Below are positions 6,865-14,846 of a stretch of 17,391 bases of DNA, piece by piece (position 1 is the first letter of the stretch; the number at the start of each line of letters is the position of its first letter). Under the pieces are notes generated by a model. It had not been told where the DNA came from, ran no database searches, and saw nothing but the letters and a program-made list of their open reading frames with translations. The stretch lies in contig JAZDMF010000383.1 of NCBI GenBank assembly GCA_043801235.1, positions 1 through 17,391 on the forward strand. Reading direction: 5' to 3'. The stretch comes from DAOQAK01 sp043801235. GTDB taxonomy: Bacteria; Bacteroidota; Bacteroidia; Bacteroidales; CG2-30-32-10. A program made the position numbers and the translations under genes.

Positions 6865-8976
6865 TTAGGATATGGATTTCCTGCGCAACCTCAGGGAATT
6901 CAGCACAACAAAAACATCGGAGAAAGCCATACTCGCTGCCGCTATCATTGGATTCAGCAAACCAACAGATGCAATGGGTATGGCTATAACATTGTAAAAA
7001 AACGCCCAGAAAAGATTTTGCTTAATTGTTGTCAGCGTTATTTTGCTTATTCCATAAGCGCTTTTCAATAGCTCTAAATTCCCTTTCAGTAAAATTACCT
7101 GTGCCGATTGTATAGCCACCTGTGTGGCATCGCTTAATGAAATTCCAATATTTGCTTTTGCCAGTGCAGGCGCATCGTTAATGCCATCACCCACCATTGC
7201 TGTGATTCCAAGTTTTGCAAATCGTTCAACAATAGCAAGCTTTTCAGCAGGAAATTTTTCACTGTATACTTCTTCAATGCCAATTTCATTCGCAAGACTC
7301 TCGCATTTTTTACGACGATCGCCACTGAGCAAAATTGTATGTATTCCTTTCGATTTAAAAAAATCAACTGTCGGTTTTGCTTCAGGTTTTATTTCATCTT
7401 CAATATCAAGAGTTGCCGACAAATGATCGTTGATTACAAGATAAATTGAATGCGAGTCATCATCCGTAAGATGTTGGGCAATCAGAAAACTTCCCACTTT
7501 ATATTTGTTTCCATCTGCATCCTTCGCTACCATTCCTATCCCTTTTTCCTCCATTACTTCTGGAAATTCAATAACACCGGCCTCATTGAAAGCACTTATT
7601 ATTGACTTTGCAATAGGATGAGACGAATGTTTTTCAACAGAATAAAAAACCGATCTCGCTTTTTCTTCTGAAATATTTATTGCATCCAGTTTTTTTATTA
7701 TAAATTTTCCGTTAGTGAGTGTTCCGGTTTTATCAAAAATAATGTACTTCATATTTGCCATTAATTCCAGAGTACTCCCTCCTTTAATAAGTATGCCCTT
7801 ACGCGCAACACGGCCAATGCCAACAACCACAGCTGTTGGAATTGCAAGCCCCATAGCGCAGGGACAAGCGATCACCAGAACTGCAATACTGTGCATAAGT
7901 GAAGACTGAAATGAAATTCCGATCAGAAAAAAAGAAATCAGGAAAGTTAAAATGGATATGGCTACTACAACAGGAACAAAAACGGCAGAAATTTTATCAG
8001 CAAGATTCTGCATCTTAGGTTTGTCATGCTGTGCACGTTTAACCATTTCAATAATTTGTGAAAGAACAGTTGCCTTTCCTGTGGCTGTGGCCTTCATTTT
8101 AATGCTTCCATTTACAAGAATAGTTCCCCCGATAATTTTATCCCCTGTTTTCTTATCAACAGGAAAGCTTTCACCTGAAATCATGGATTCATCAACACTT
8201 CCCGCACCCCAATATATTTCACCATCGGCCGGAATTTTATCGCCTGTATTCACAAGGAGCAAATCGTTATCATGAACCAATGATGCATAAATTTCTTCAA
8301 TATTTTCAACACCTTCCCGGATAATAATCCGCTTTGCTTTTATTTTCTGCAGTTTTACAAGGTCATCAATAGCTGATGTAGTGCGTTTTACCGAACGATG
8401 TTCCAGAAGGTTTCCAAGCAGGATCAATGTAATAATACTTGCAGATGTTTCATAAAACTGAAAATCATGTCCCAGCTTATATATTGTTCCGTACAGACTA
8501 TAGACAAAAGCAGCTGTTGCACCCAAAATGATAAGCACATCCATATTCGGAACGCCTGATTTAAGCGACACATAAGCGCTTCGCCCGAAATGCAAAACGC
8601 CTATTGCAAAAACAGGTACAGTGAGAATCAACTGGAAATACGGATCATGAAAAATGTAAAAAGGAAGAATCATGGCAACCAGCAAAGGCAAAGTAAAAAC
8701 AAGTGATACAAGAAATTTAATTTCAATGGTAAAAAAATCTTTTTTTATAGAATTTTCTTCTTCAACCACTGTGTAGCCCATGGAACGAATCTTCTCCTTG
8801 GCTTTTTGCAAAAGGGATTTATCAACCTCAGCAAAACTGACTTCAGCTGTAGCAAAACTCACATCCACATCAGTTAAGCCGTCCTTCTGCAATTGCTTTT
8901 TAATGCCAAGTGCGCAGTTGGTGCAGTCCATGCCTTCAACTTTCAGTTCAATACGTTTTATTCCGTCAATACTCAT
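6865..8976 (-). CDS. copA: Copper-translocating P1B-type ATPase
   Basis: A 703-residue inner-membrane Cu(I)-exporting ATPase that uses ATP to move copper out of the cytoplasm. Residues 8-74 are one heavy-metal-associated domain with the metal site GMDCTNC (Cys18, Cys21). Later landmarks are the actuator loop SGES (267-270), the membrane metal site CPC (371-373), the phosphorylation site DKTGTLT (Asp415), the P1B nucleotide-binding SSHP (His453) and the hinge GDGINDAP (596-603). Eight membrane helices fit the hydrophobic profile. TM7 carries the Cu-type YN (661-662). TM8 has MAFSD (683-687), where the Cu(I) class usually has MxxSS. With one N-terminal metal domain it is shorter than two-domain CopA proteins such as that of E. 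coli. The ATG at 8976 starts the metal domain. No copper chaperone or MerR/CsoR-type regulator is visible beside it. Confidence 0.96.
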   Translation of the reverse strand: MSIDGIKRIELKVEGMDCTNCALGIKKQLQKDGLTDVDVSFATAEVSFAEVDKSLLQKAKEKIRSMGYTVVEEENSIKKDFFTIEIKFLVSLVFTLPLLVAMILPFYIFHDPYFQLILTVPVFAIGVLHFGRSAYVSLKSGVPNMDVLIILGATAAFVYSLYGTIYKLGHDFQFYETSASIITLILLGNLLEHRSVKRTTSAIDDLVKLQKIKAKRIIIREGVENIEEIYASLVHDNDLLLVNTGDKIPADGEIYWGAGSVDESMISGESFPVDKKTGDKIIGGTILVNGSIKMKATATGKATVLSQIIEMVKRAQHDKPKMQNLADKISAVFVPVVVAISILTFLISFFLIGISFQSSLMHSIAVLVIACPCAMGLAIPTAVVVGIGRVARKGILIKGGSTLELMANMKYIIFDKTGTLTNGKFIIKKLDAINISEEKARSVFYSVEKHSSHPIAKSIISAFNEAGVIEFPEVMEEKGIGMVAKDADGNKYKVGSFLIAQHLTDDDSHSIYLVINDHLSATLDIEDEIKPEAKPTVDFFKSKGIHTILLSGDRRKKCESLANEIGIEEVYSEKFPAEKLAIVERFAKLGITAMVGDGINDAPALAKANIGISLSDATQVAIQSAQVILLKGNLELLKSAYGISKITLTTIKQNLFWAFFYNVIAIPIASVGLLNPMIAAASMAFSDVFVVLNSLRLRRKSIS

Positions 8977-9011
8977 TGTCAGTTGTCATTAGTATAATTA
9001 TAAATCTTATC

Positions 9012-9042
9012 CGTTAACCAGCAGATCAAAATTCGTTAATCA
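9012..9042. repeat. Direct repeat CGTTAAYCA in the copA leader
   Basis: CGTTAACCA (9012-9020) and CGTTAATCA (9034-9042) recur exactly 22 bp apart, about two helical turns, between the predicted copA transcription start and its ATG. This spacing would suit two protomers of a regulator bound on one DNA face. Functional meaning is inference. Confidence 0.35.
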
Positions 9043-9068
9043 AAACATATTGTGTTAAAATCAGATAA

Positions 9069-9098
9069 CAAAGGTAATCAATATAATATCATTATCAA
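9069..9098 (-). promoter_or_regulatory. copA promoter, consensus Bacteroidota type
   Basis: On the minus strand TTG (9096-9098) is followed after 19 bases by TACCTTTG (9069-9076), a perfect TAnnTTTG box at the expected spacing. Initiation about 6 nt downstream would leave a leader of roughly 85 nt before the copA ATG at 8976, long enough for post-initiation control. It is the best promoter match in the window. Confidence 0.65.
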
Positions 9099-9153
9099 GA
9101 ATAAATCTAAATAATTTTTCTTAACAATTTTAAATTTATTTATCAATTTGTAT

Positions 9154-9161
9154 TAAATTTG
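9154..9161 (+). promoter_or_regulatory. Possible -7 box before the lipoprotein gene (near-leaderless)
   Basis: TAAATTTG is a perfect TAnnTTTG match ending only 5 nt before the ATG at 9167. A start site at the usual distance would fall on the start codon, implying a leaderless message. No TTG is found at the -33 position, so the match may be chance in AT-rich DNA. Confidence 0.3.
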
Positions 9162-9166
9162 GGGAA

Positions 9167-9613
9167 ATGCTTTTTATAAAAAAAATCAGAAAAATTCTTA
9201 TATCAAAATACAGCCTCCTTCTTTCTATGATATTAGGATTACTGGGTATTCAGGTTGCATGTGACAGACCCGATGAATATGGTTGTCCTGCTGCAAAATT
9301 CAAAGTAATAGGCACTATTGAATCTGACAGCACGGGTAGTAAAATTCAGAACATCAGCGTAACTAACGGGCAATATGATACAATTTACAGCGATTTTAAT
9401 GGTTTTTATCAAATACAAATAAGTGGGCCACCATTGGATACAGTGACATTCCAAATTCACTTCGCTGATATTGATAATACCCAAAACGGGAATTTTCAAA
9501 ATTTGGATACGATTGTTGAATTTGATAATCCTCAGTTCACCAATGGTGATGGCGACTGGTACGCAGGCGAAACTTCAAAAGAGTTTAATGTAAAACTAAA
9601 ACCAAAGAATTAA
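9167..9613 (+). CDS. Putative lipoprotein resembling the rSAM/lipoprotein-system family
   Basis: A 148-residue lipoprotein: a basic N-terminus (KKIRK), a hydrophobic stretch, and Cys32 after QVA. The mature protein begins DRPDEYGCPAAKFKVIGTI, followed by a carboxypeptidase-regulatory-like beta sandwich (about 44-100) with SKIQNISVTN and the turn YSDFNGFYQI. It ends with FTNGDGDWYAGETSKEFNV. The EYGxP-x-A-x-F-x-V-x-G start and the late DWYxGE...K block match my recollection of Bacteroidota proteins named 'radical SAM-associated putative lipoprotein' (the TIGR04134 type), usually encoded beside a radical SAM enzyme. No radical SAM gene is in this window. Instead a small membrane protein follows 15 nt downstream, probably on the same transcript. 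Coding status is clear; the family assignment is moderate and unverified. Confidence 0.78.
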   Translation: MLFIKKIRKILISKYSLLLSMILGLLGIQVACDRPDEYGCPAAKFKVIGTIESDSTGSKIQNISVTNGQYDTIYSDFNGFYQIQISGPPLDTVTFQIHFADIDNTQNGNFQNLDTIVEFDNPQFTNGDGDWYAGETSKEFNVKLKPKN

Positions 9614-9628
9614 TTTATTTATAGAATA

Positions 9629-9958
9629 ATGAAAAAGAAAATCCTTTTGGGAATACTGCTCGGTGCAGCAGCCGGCATTATTGATGTTACTCCAATGATC
9701 CTTCAAAAACTTTCATGGGATGCAAACATCTCGGCATTCAGCATGTGGGTTGTAATTGGTTTTTTTCTTTCGGTTTCAGAAATAAAAATACATTCAATTT
9801 TAAAAGGAATTTTGTTTTCATTACTTGCCCTCCTGCCATGCGCTATATTAATTAGCTGGAAAGAACCGGAAAGCCTTATACCAATATCCATAATGACACT
9901 GGTGCTTGGTGGTTTGTTAGGTTTTGCCGTTGAAAAAATGGCAAACAGGAATAATTAG
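9629..9958 (+). CDS. Small integral membrane protein of unknown function
   Basis: A 109-residue protein with about four hydrophobic segments (roughly 5-24, 36-52, 58-76, 84-102) joined by very short loops. The first holds a Gly/Ala-rich GILLGAAAGIID start with DVTPM; the last is a Gly-rich LVLGGLLGFAVEKM. Small-residue packing motifs in helices 1 and 4 suggest an oligomeric or tightly packed bundle. I recognise the overall pattern from conserved hypothetical proteins but cannot name a family. It starts 15 nt after the lipoprotein stop, so the two are probably co-expressed and may cooperate in the envelope. Start at ATG 9629, the only ATG ahead of the first helix. Confidence 0.8.
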   Translation: MKKKILLGILLGAAAGIIDVTPMILQKLSWDANISAFSMWVVIGFFLSVSEIKIHSILKGILFSLLALLPCAILISWKEPESLIPISIMTLVLGGLLGFAVEKMANRNN

Positions 9959-9970
9959 AAACACAGAGAT

Positions 9971-9995
9971 TAAAATAGTTGACAGTACTATTTTA
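9971..9995. terminator. Possible bidirectional terminator hairpin between convergent genes
   Basis: TAAAATAGT (9971-9979) pairs perfectly with ACTATTTTA (9987-9995) around a 7-nt loop. It lies 13 nt past the membrane-protein stop and overlaps the stop codon of the convergent giant gene. The stem is AT-rich and weak, so function is uncertain. Confidence 0.4.
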
Positions 9996-12900
9996 TAATA
10001 TGAAAAAATCCGGAAAGCAGCCTTCCTTCTCCATTATATAAAATTATACTTGCATTGTAATAATACACTCCTTCCGATGCAGGTTTGTCCGTACCTTGTA
10101 TAATTCCATCCCAACTGAAAGAAGATCCTGTACTTTTATAAACGGGCGTTCCCCAGCGATTATATATCATGCATATTATTTGTTCTGCATCGATAGCAGA
10201 AATTTTAAAGAAATCGTTAAAGCCATCGCCATTCGGGCTTATTATATTAGGAACATCTTTAACATCGCAATGATCGATAGTAACATGTACCACCGAAAGA
10301 ATACTTTTGCAAAATATATCAACCGCTTGCACATAAAAATCCTGGGGTGCGTACAAATCACCCGTTATATACGGATTGCCGTTATACAACAGGTTCCCGC
10401 CGGGAGCATCGTACCAGAAATAATCATATCCGGACGGACTCACCAGTAAAATGGCAGGTGTCTGATAACAAATAAGAGTATCAGGTACAATAGGATCGGG
10501 CAAATCGTTGTCCGTAATTTTAATATAAGCATCCTCGGTTGCAGTACAACCATTTGCATTGGTTACAACAAGTGTATAAATTCCGGATTGCGTTACATTG
10601 AGCGTTTGGGAATATATTCCGGAAGGCAGCCACTGATAGTTATACATTCCAGACGGACCTCCGATAAGTGTAACGGTATCCCCTTCACAAATTGTATCAT
10701 TTCCAGTAATATATATTGAAGCCACGGGAACAGATAATGTAATCGTGACGGATGCTACTGTCTGAATGCCACATGAACTTACGTAGCAGGAATAGGTACC
10801 TGCCGAATCCACTACCTGGGTGTAATTGCTGCCTGAAAGCGGAGGCAGCCAGGTTATACTGCTACCGGGGCTTGTTACAACAGATAAGGTCACAGAATCC
10901 CCCATACAAATAATCTGCGAAGGCGACACTTCAATGTAAGGTGTGGAAAACTGAACTACTTCAACCATATTTGTAGTTTGGTTGCAGCCGTAACTATCAT
11001 TTACATAACAATAATAATAGCCGGGTGTGTTCACCCAAATACTTTGTGTATATCCCACAGGTATTCCGTTTGGTCCGTACCACACATAGGAAATACCTGT
11101 TACATTAATTACGGTGATCAGAACCGAATCGCCGGGACATATAAGTCCGGTTACAGGATTCATCACAGCCAGAGGAGCAGGATAAAGATTGATATAGATG
11201 TTCATATTATCCTGGTTTGTGCATCCAAAAGCATCGGTAGCATATCCGTGCAATGAATAATAGCCTTGATCTGAAACATAAACAGTGTCATTGGTACTGT
11301 TAAAATTATTCGGCCCCGACCATGAGTATGTTTGTGCACCTGTCGCTACTAACATTACAACCGAATCAGGGCACAGGTATGTGGGACCGGAAAAAGAAAG
11401 GTTTATTACCGGCTGGGGATGAACAATAACGTATATGCTATCGGAAACAATATTAATTACTGTGTCGCAAATATTCTTTCGGACAATTATAACTGAAAAG
11501 GTATACCATCCTGTCTGGCCCGGATGATAGTATAAATAAACATAGGGAGATGTCTGGCCGATATAATTTGAATTTGCATACCATGTAGCCGTGCCCAGGT
11601 TATCTAGGAAAATAGGAATATTCAGGCTGTCGTATCCATTGATGTATAAATATTCGTCTGAACAGATATCAACAGTATCATCATGATCAACATCCTGAGG
11701 AAAATCAAGATAAGGATGTATAGTATCAAACAGATCATGAAAATAAACATGAATATAATTGGAAGAAGTACACCCGAATGAATTTGTAAGAACTATTGTG
11801 TAATAGCCGCTATAAAAAGCCCATATCACCGAATCGGTACAAGGTGTCGGTAACCCGGGTCCCGTCCATGATATCTGGTTACCATTGATGTTATTTGCTG
11901 TTATCATCACTGAATCGGGGACGCACAAATGAATATCATACGGAAAACAATACTGGTAATGTATTCCCTTGCTGTCGGTAAGGCAGGGTTTCTGCGGAGA
12001 TGGATTAAACTGAACATATACCGAATCGGAACTTACGAAACAATCATCAAATGTAGTAGCAGTTACAGAATAAAAACCTGATACTGTAACATTGATGGTT
12101 CTTGCCGTATCACCCGTAGACCACAGATACCTGTATTTAGGTCCTACCCCGTCAACAAATGCAGGATGGCCGTCGCATGTACGCGTGTGACAAGTTAATG
12201 ATGTGGAATATGGTGGCTGGCAAATAAAAACAGAATCGCCTGCACAGGAAACATCCCCGCTTGAGCTATTACTTATACAACATTTTACAAAATCCCTTAT
12301 GCATCCTGTTCCGCTTCTGTAATAATAGTCGTAAGTTTCCCTGTTCACATTCACTGGCTTTGCAATGAGTATATCTTCCTGCCCGTTGGAATCATAAAAA
12401 TAATAATTACCATAATATGAATCGCTGCAATATGAAGAATATCCGTTAGGAGTATGCTGGTTTACATTCTGCACAGAATACGGCCAGGAATTATCAGTTG
12501 GGTAATTGATATAATTTTTAAAACTGCCGGTAATGGCGGGGTTGCCATTTACCAGTGTTATACCGAAACCGTTATCTTTTTCGCGTCCGGCATAGTGCCG
12601 GGCCCATTGCAATTCTCCGTTCATGTTGAATTCCGAAACAAAAATATCATCGTAACCAACGCTGTTGAATGTACCGTCACCGTATAAACCTGCAAAATCG
12701 GTCATCTTACAGTTAAAATCTCCAATAACAAATGAATTACCGGCACTGTCAACGGCAATGTTTCTGACATGCACCATATTATCAGTACCTTCAGCTGTTG
12801 CCCATTCACAATTGCCGTCAAAATCATATTTACTGACAAAAAAATTCTGATAAAAATTTCCCTGTAAAGTCAGATTGGTACTACCGGAAAAAGTAAGATT

Positions 12901-13806
12901 GCCTGCAAAATCGCCGGTCATGTATAAGGCGTTATTGTCAGTCGCGATGCCGTATGAAATATTGTATTGCCCTCCGCCAATTCTGCGGAACCACAGTTCC
13001 AGTCCTGCAGGATCAAATTTAATCAGGAAGATGCTGTTGTATGAATTATTATTATGAACCTGGTCAAAAGTTATTGTATCTGAAAATTGCCCGGTCACAT
13101 ATATATTTCCGGAAGGATCAGTTGTCAGGTCAAGTCCCCTGTCAGTCAATGGTGCTGTACCCTGCTGCAACCATAAAAGGGTTCCTGACGAATTATATTT
13201 AGCCACAAAAACATCGATTGAAGGGAGGCCAAGTGTATCATTCATGCTGGTCAGATTTTGCCCGTCAAAAGTGGCAGTAGCCTTGAACTGGCCTGTAACA
13301 ATAACATTGTCGTTGTCATCAATGGTAACAGCACTTCCCATATCGCTGTCAGGCCCTCCGCCGCTTTTCACCCAAAGAATGTTTCCGGAATTATCATACT
13401 TTGCAACAAACATGTCTTCCTCGTTACCGTTAGCAGTTATTGATACACTTCCAAAATTTGCTGTACCATGAAACAGACCGGTAATGACGGAGTTTCCCTG
13501 TCCGTCGGTTTGTATTCCCCATGCCCTGTCCGATCCGTTGCCTCCAGCCTTCACTGCCCACAGTACGCTTCCTGCGGAATTAATCTTTGCTAAAAAAATA
13601 TCCGTTACTCCATTTGAGCTGAGTTGTGTAACGCCGAAATCAGCGACTCCGGAAAAATAACCTGTTACAAATAAATTGCCTGCAGCATCGGAAGAAATAT
13701 CAAGGCCTTCGTCAATAAAAGCGCTGCCATAATTTTTATGCCAGTGAATCTGTGCATTGACCAACACCGGAACAAAAAGAAATAAAACAAGCAAACAGCG
13801 TTTCAT
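9988..13806 (-). CDS. T9SS-secreted SBBP beta-propeller/Ig-repeat protein with type B sorting domain
   Basis: A 1272-residue exported protein. Signal peptide 1-18 (VLVNA-Q). Residues 20-485 contain seven SBBP-type repeats, each with G(I/L)xxDxxGNxxVTGxF early and D(I/V)F(V/L)AKxxxxGxxLW late. Seven units suggest a seven-bladed propeller, with the N-terminal IHWHKNYGS supplying the strand missing from the last blade. Residues 497-545 are Cys-rich (seven Cys). About eight Ig-like modules follow to ~1175, most opening with C-x-G-D-S-V and closing with a second Cys 50-75 residues on. Residues 1183-1272 are the gliding motility-associated C-terminal domain (PNIISPNGDGFNDFFKI, IYNRWGTPVYKS, SWDGIIQG). 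This directs export by T9SS and surface attachment or release. Substrate or ligand is unknown; large SBBP proteins are usually read as surface binding proteins. Start ATG 13806 precedes the signal peptide. No T9SS component is adjacent. Confidence 0.93.
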   Translation of the reverse strand: MKRCLLVLFLFVPVLVNAQIHWHKNYGSAFIDEGLDISSDAAGNLFVTGYFSGVADFGVTQLSSNGVTDIFLAKINSAGSVLWAVKAGGNGSDRAWGIQTDGQGNSVITGLFHGTANFGSVSITANGNEEDMFVAKYDNSGNILWVKSGGGPDSDMGSAVTIDDNDNVIVTGQFKATATFDGQNLTSMNDTLGLPSIDVFVAKYNSSGTLLWLQQGTAPLTDRGLDLTTDPSGNIYVTGQFSDTITFDQVHNNNSYNSIFLIKFDPAGLELWFRRIGGGQYNISYGIATDNNALYMTGDFAGNLTFSGSTNLTLQGNFYQNFFVSKYDFDGNCEWATAEGTDNMVHVRNIAVDSAGNSFVIGDFNCKMTDFAGLYGDGTFNSVGYDDIFVSEFNMNGELQWARHYAGREKDNGFGITLVNGNPAITGSFKNYINYPTDNSWPYSVQNVNQHTPNGYSSYCSDSYYGNYYFYDSNGQEDILIAKPVNVNRETYDYYYRSGTGCIRDFVKCCISNSSSGDVSCAGDSVFICQPPYSTSLTCHTRTCDGHPAFVDGVGPKYRYLWSTGDTARTINVTVSGFYSVTATTFDDCFVSSDSVYVQFNPSPQKPCLTDSKGIHYQYCFPYDIHLCVPDSVMITANNINGNQISWTGPGLPTPCTDSVIWAFYSGYYTIVLTNSFGCTSSNYIHVYFHDLFDTIHPYLDFPQDVDHDDTVDICSDEYLYINGYDSLNIPIFLDNLGTATWYANSNYIGQTSPYVYLYYHPGQTGWYTFSVIIVRKNICDTVINIVSDSIYVIVHPQPVINLSFSGPTYLCPDSVVMLVATGAQTYSWSGPNNFNSTNDTVYVSDQGYYSLHGYATDAFGCTNQDNMNIYINLYPAPLAVMNPVTGLICPGDSVLITVINVTGISYVWYGPNGIPVGYTQSIWVNTPGYYYCYVNDSYGCNQTTNMVEVVQFSTPYIEVSPSQIICMGDSVTLSVVTSPGSSITWLPPLSGSNYTQVVDSAGTYSCYVSSCGIQTVASVTITLSVPVASIYITGNDTICEGDTVTLIGGPSGMYNYQWLPSGIYSQTLNVTQSGIYTLVVTNANGCTATEDAYIKITDNDLPDPIVPDTLICYQTPAILLVSPSGYDYFWYDAPGGNLLYNGNPYITGDLYAPQDFYVQAVDIFCKSILSVVHVTIDHCDVKDVPNIISPNGDGFNDFFKISAIDAEQIICMIYNRWGTPVYKSTGSSFSWDGIIQGTDKPASEGVYYYNASIILYNGEGRLLSGFFHIIK

Positions 13807-13825
13807 ATTTTATTATTTATGCTTG

Positions 13826-13857
13826 TAAAGGTATGACAGAAAATATTTAATTCCCAA
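13826..13857 (-). promoter_or_regulatory. Candidate promoter of the giant SBBP gene
   Basis: On the minus strand TTG (13855-13857) is followed after 21 bases by TACCTTTA (13826-13833), one mismatch from TAnnTTTG. A start site at the usual distance would leave a leader of about 13-15 nt before the ATG at 13806. Confidence 0.45.
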
Positions 13858-14019
13858 TCTATTATTTAATAATCTTACCCGACCAATAAAAGATTAATTT
13901 CGAATTATATTTAATTGCATCTGACATTTTATCAATCATATCAATTATTTTATAATCCCGATTCGAATTAAATTATATCAATTTTTCTTTCCAGTTCAAC
14001 GCCTATTTTTTCATTATAG

Positions 14020-14034
14020 TATAGTATTACTATA
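14020..14034. repeat. Short perfect palindrome
   Basis: TATAGTA-T-TACTATA is a perfect 7-1-7 inverted repeat in the non-coding region. It resembles an operator in form but lies about 210 bp from the nearest start codon, so it may be incidental. Confidence 0.35.
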
Positions 14035-14320
14035 TGTAAAAAGGCTTAAGAAAAAGCTACATAACAGAAGATGGAAAATATAGTTAAAAGGTTACAAACA
14101 AATTTAATCTTTTTTTTACCTAAAGTCAAGTAAAAATTTAATAAACTATTTTCACGTAATAAACCGGTAAAACGGGGAAAATAAAAACCTGGGATTATGA
14201 AGGCAGTGAATCAAATAATACATTTTACAGACAGGCTCTTTAATTTATAAATTGCAGGGATTGAATTGTACTTCGTCATTCTATGCTCGGCGCGGGATAA
14301 ATTAGCGCATTCTTTAAAAT

Positions 14321-14348
14321 CAAGTCGCAAGTCACAAGTTTCAAGACA
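14321..14348. repeat. Four tandem heptamers, CAAGNNN type
   Basis: CAAGTCG, CAAGTCA, CAAGTTT and CAAGACA follow one another with an exact 7-bp period. This is a short degenerate tandem repeat in non-coding DNA. A simple-repeat or slippage origin is likely. Confidence 0.6.
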
Positions 14349-14426
14349 GATTACCATTTTAAAAAGCATAAATTTAACCCGTTCATGGTATAGTATATAT
14401 TCAATATTCGTTATTCAAAATATAAA

Positions 14427-14837
14427 TCATGAATATATTGTCAGCACCAACTTCCTTCTCCCACCGTTATTCCTGAATTCGCAAAGATAAATCCCCTGCC
14501 ATGTCCCGATATTCAATTTTTTATTTGTGATCGGTATGGTAACAGATTGGCCAATAATTGATGCTTTCAAATGCGCAGGCATATCATCATCACCTTCCGA
14601 ATCATGAACAAAATAAGGGCTTCCATCAGGAATGAGTTTGTTGAAAAACGATTCAAAATCTTTTTGCACTGCAGGATCATAATTTTCATTGATGGTAATT
14701 CCTGCTGATGTATGCTGAATAAAAATATGTAAAAGGCCTTTATCCGGAAGTTCCGGAAGATTATTTATAAGCACATCTGTAATCAGGTGATGACCTCTGC
14801 CATGTTGCGGCAATATTATTTCTTTTTGCAGAATCAT
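14427..14837 (-). CDS. yjbQ: YjbQ/UPF0047 family protein
   Basis: A 136-residue cytoplasmic enzyme-like protein of the YjbQ (UPF0047) family, annotated as secondary thiamine-phosphate synthase because members can partly replace ThiE; the physiological reaction is unsettled. Family blocks are in order: GRGHHLITDVL, the signature FIQHTSAGITINENYDP (conserved His and Asn-Glu-Asn), a DDDMPAHLKASIIG segment, and TWQGIYLCEFRNNGGRR near the end. The conserved His residues are probable metal or substrate ligands. I choose ATG 14837; an upstream in-frame TTG would add seven residues not expected in the family. It is transcribed divergently from the dioxygenase gene, 108 bp away. Full length for the family. 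Confidence 0.93.
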   Translation of the reverse strand: MILQKEIILPQHGRGHHLITDVLINNLPELPDKGLLHIFIQHTSAGITINENYDPAVQKDFESFFNKLIPDGSPYFVHDSEGDDDMPAHLKASIIGQSVTIPITNKKLNIGTWQGIYLCEFRNNGGRRKLVLTIYS

Positions 14838-14846
14838 ATTTTTTAT

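Larger units (their letters stand above)
13807..14426. other. 620-bp non-coding region with small repeats
   Basis: This is the longest stretch without a gene. It is very AT-rich at 13807-14160 and more mixed at 14160-14350. I find no convincing ORF, tRNA or structured RNA. It holds the promoter of the giant T9SS gene at its left end, a 15-bp palindrome at 14020-14034, a 12-bp palindrome at 14242-14253 and four tandem heptamers at 14321-14348. Bases 14270-14300 look like a decayed interspersed-repeat piece (CTTCGTCATTCTATGCTCG). Confidence 0.6.

Noticed and set aside
14197..14250. 17-codon ATG-started frame in the 620-bp spacer as a small gene
   Set aside because: Very short, no plausible initiation signal and no hydrophobic or domain-like pattern.
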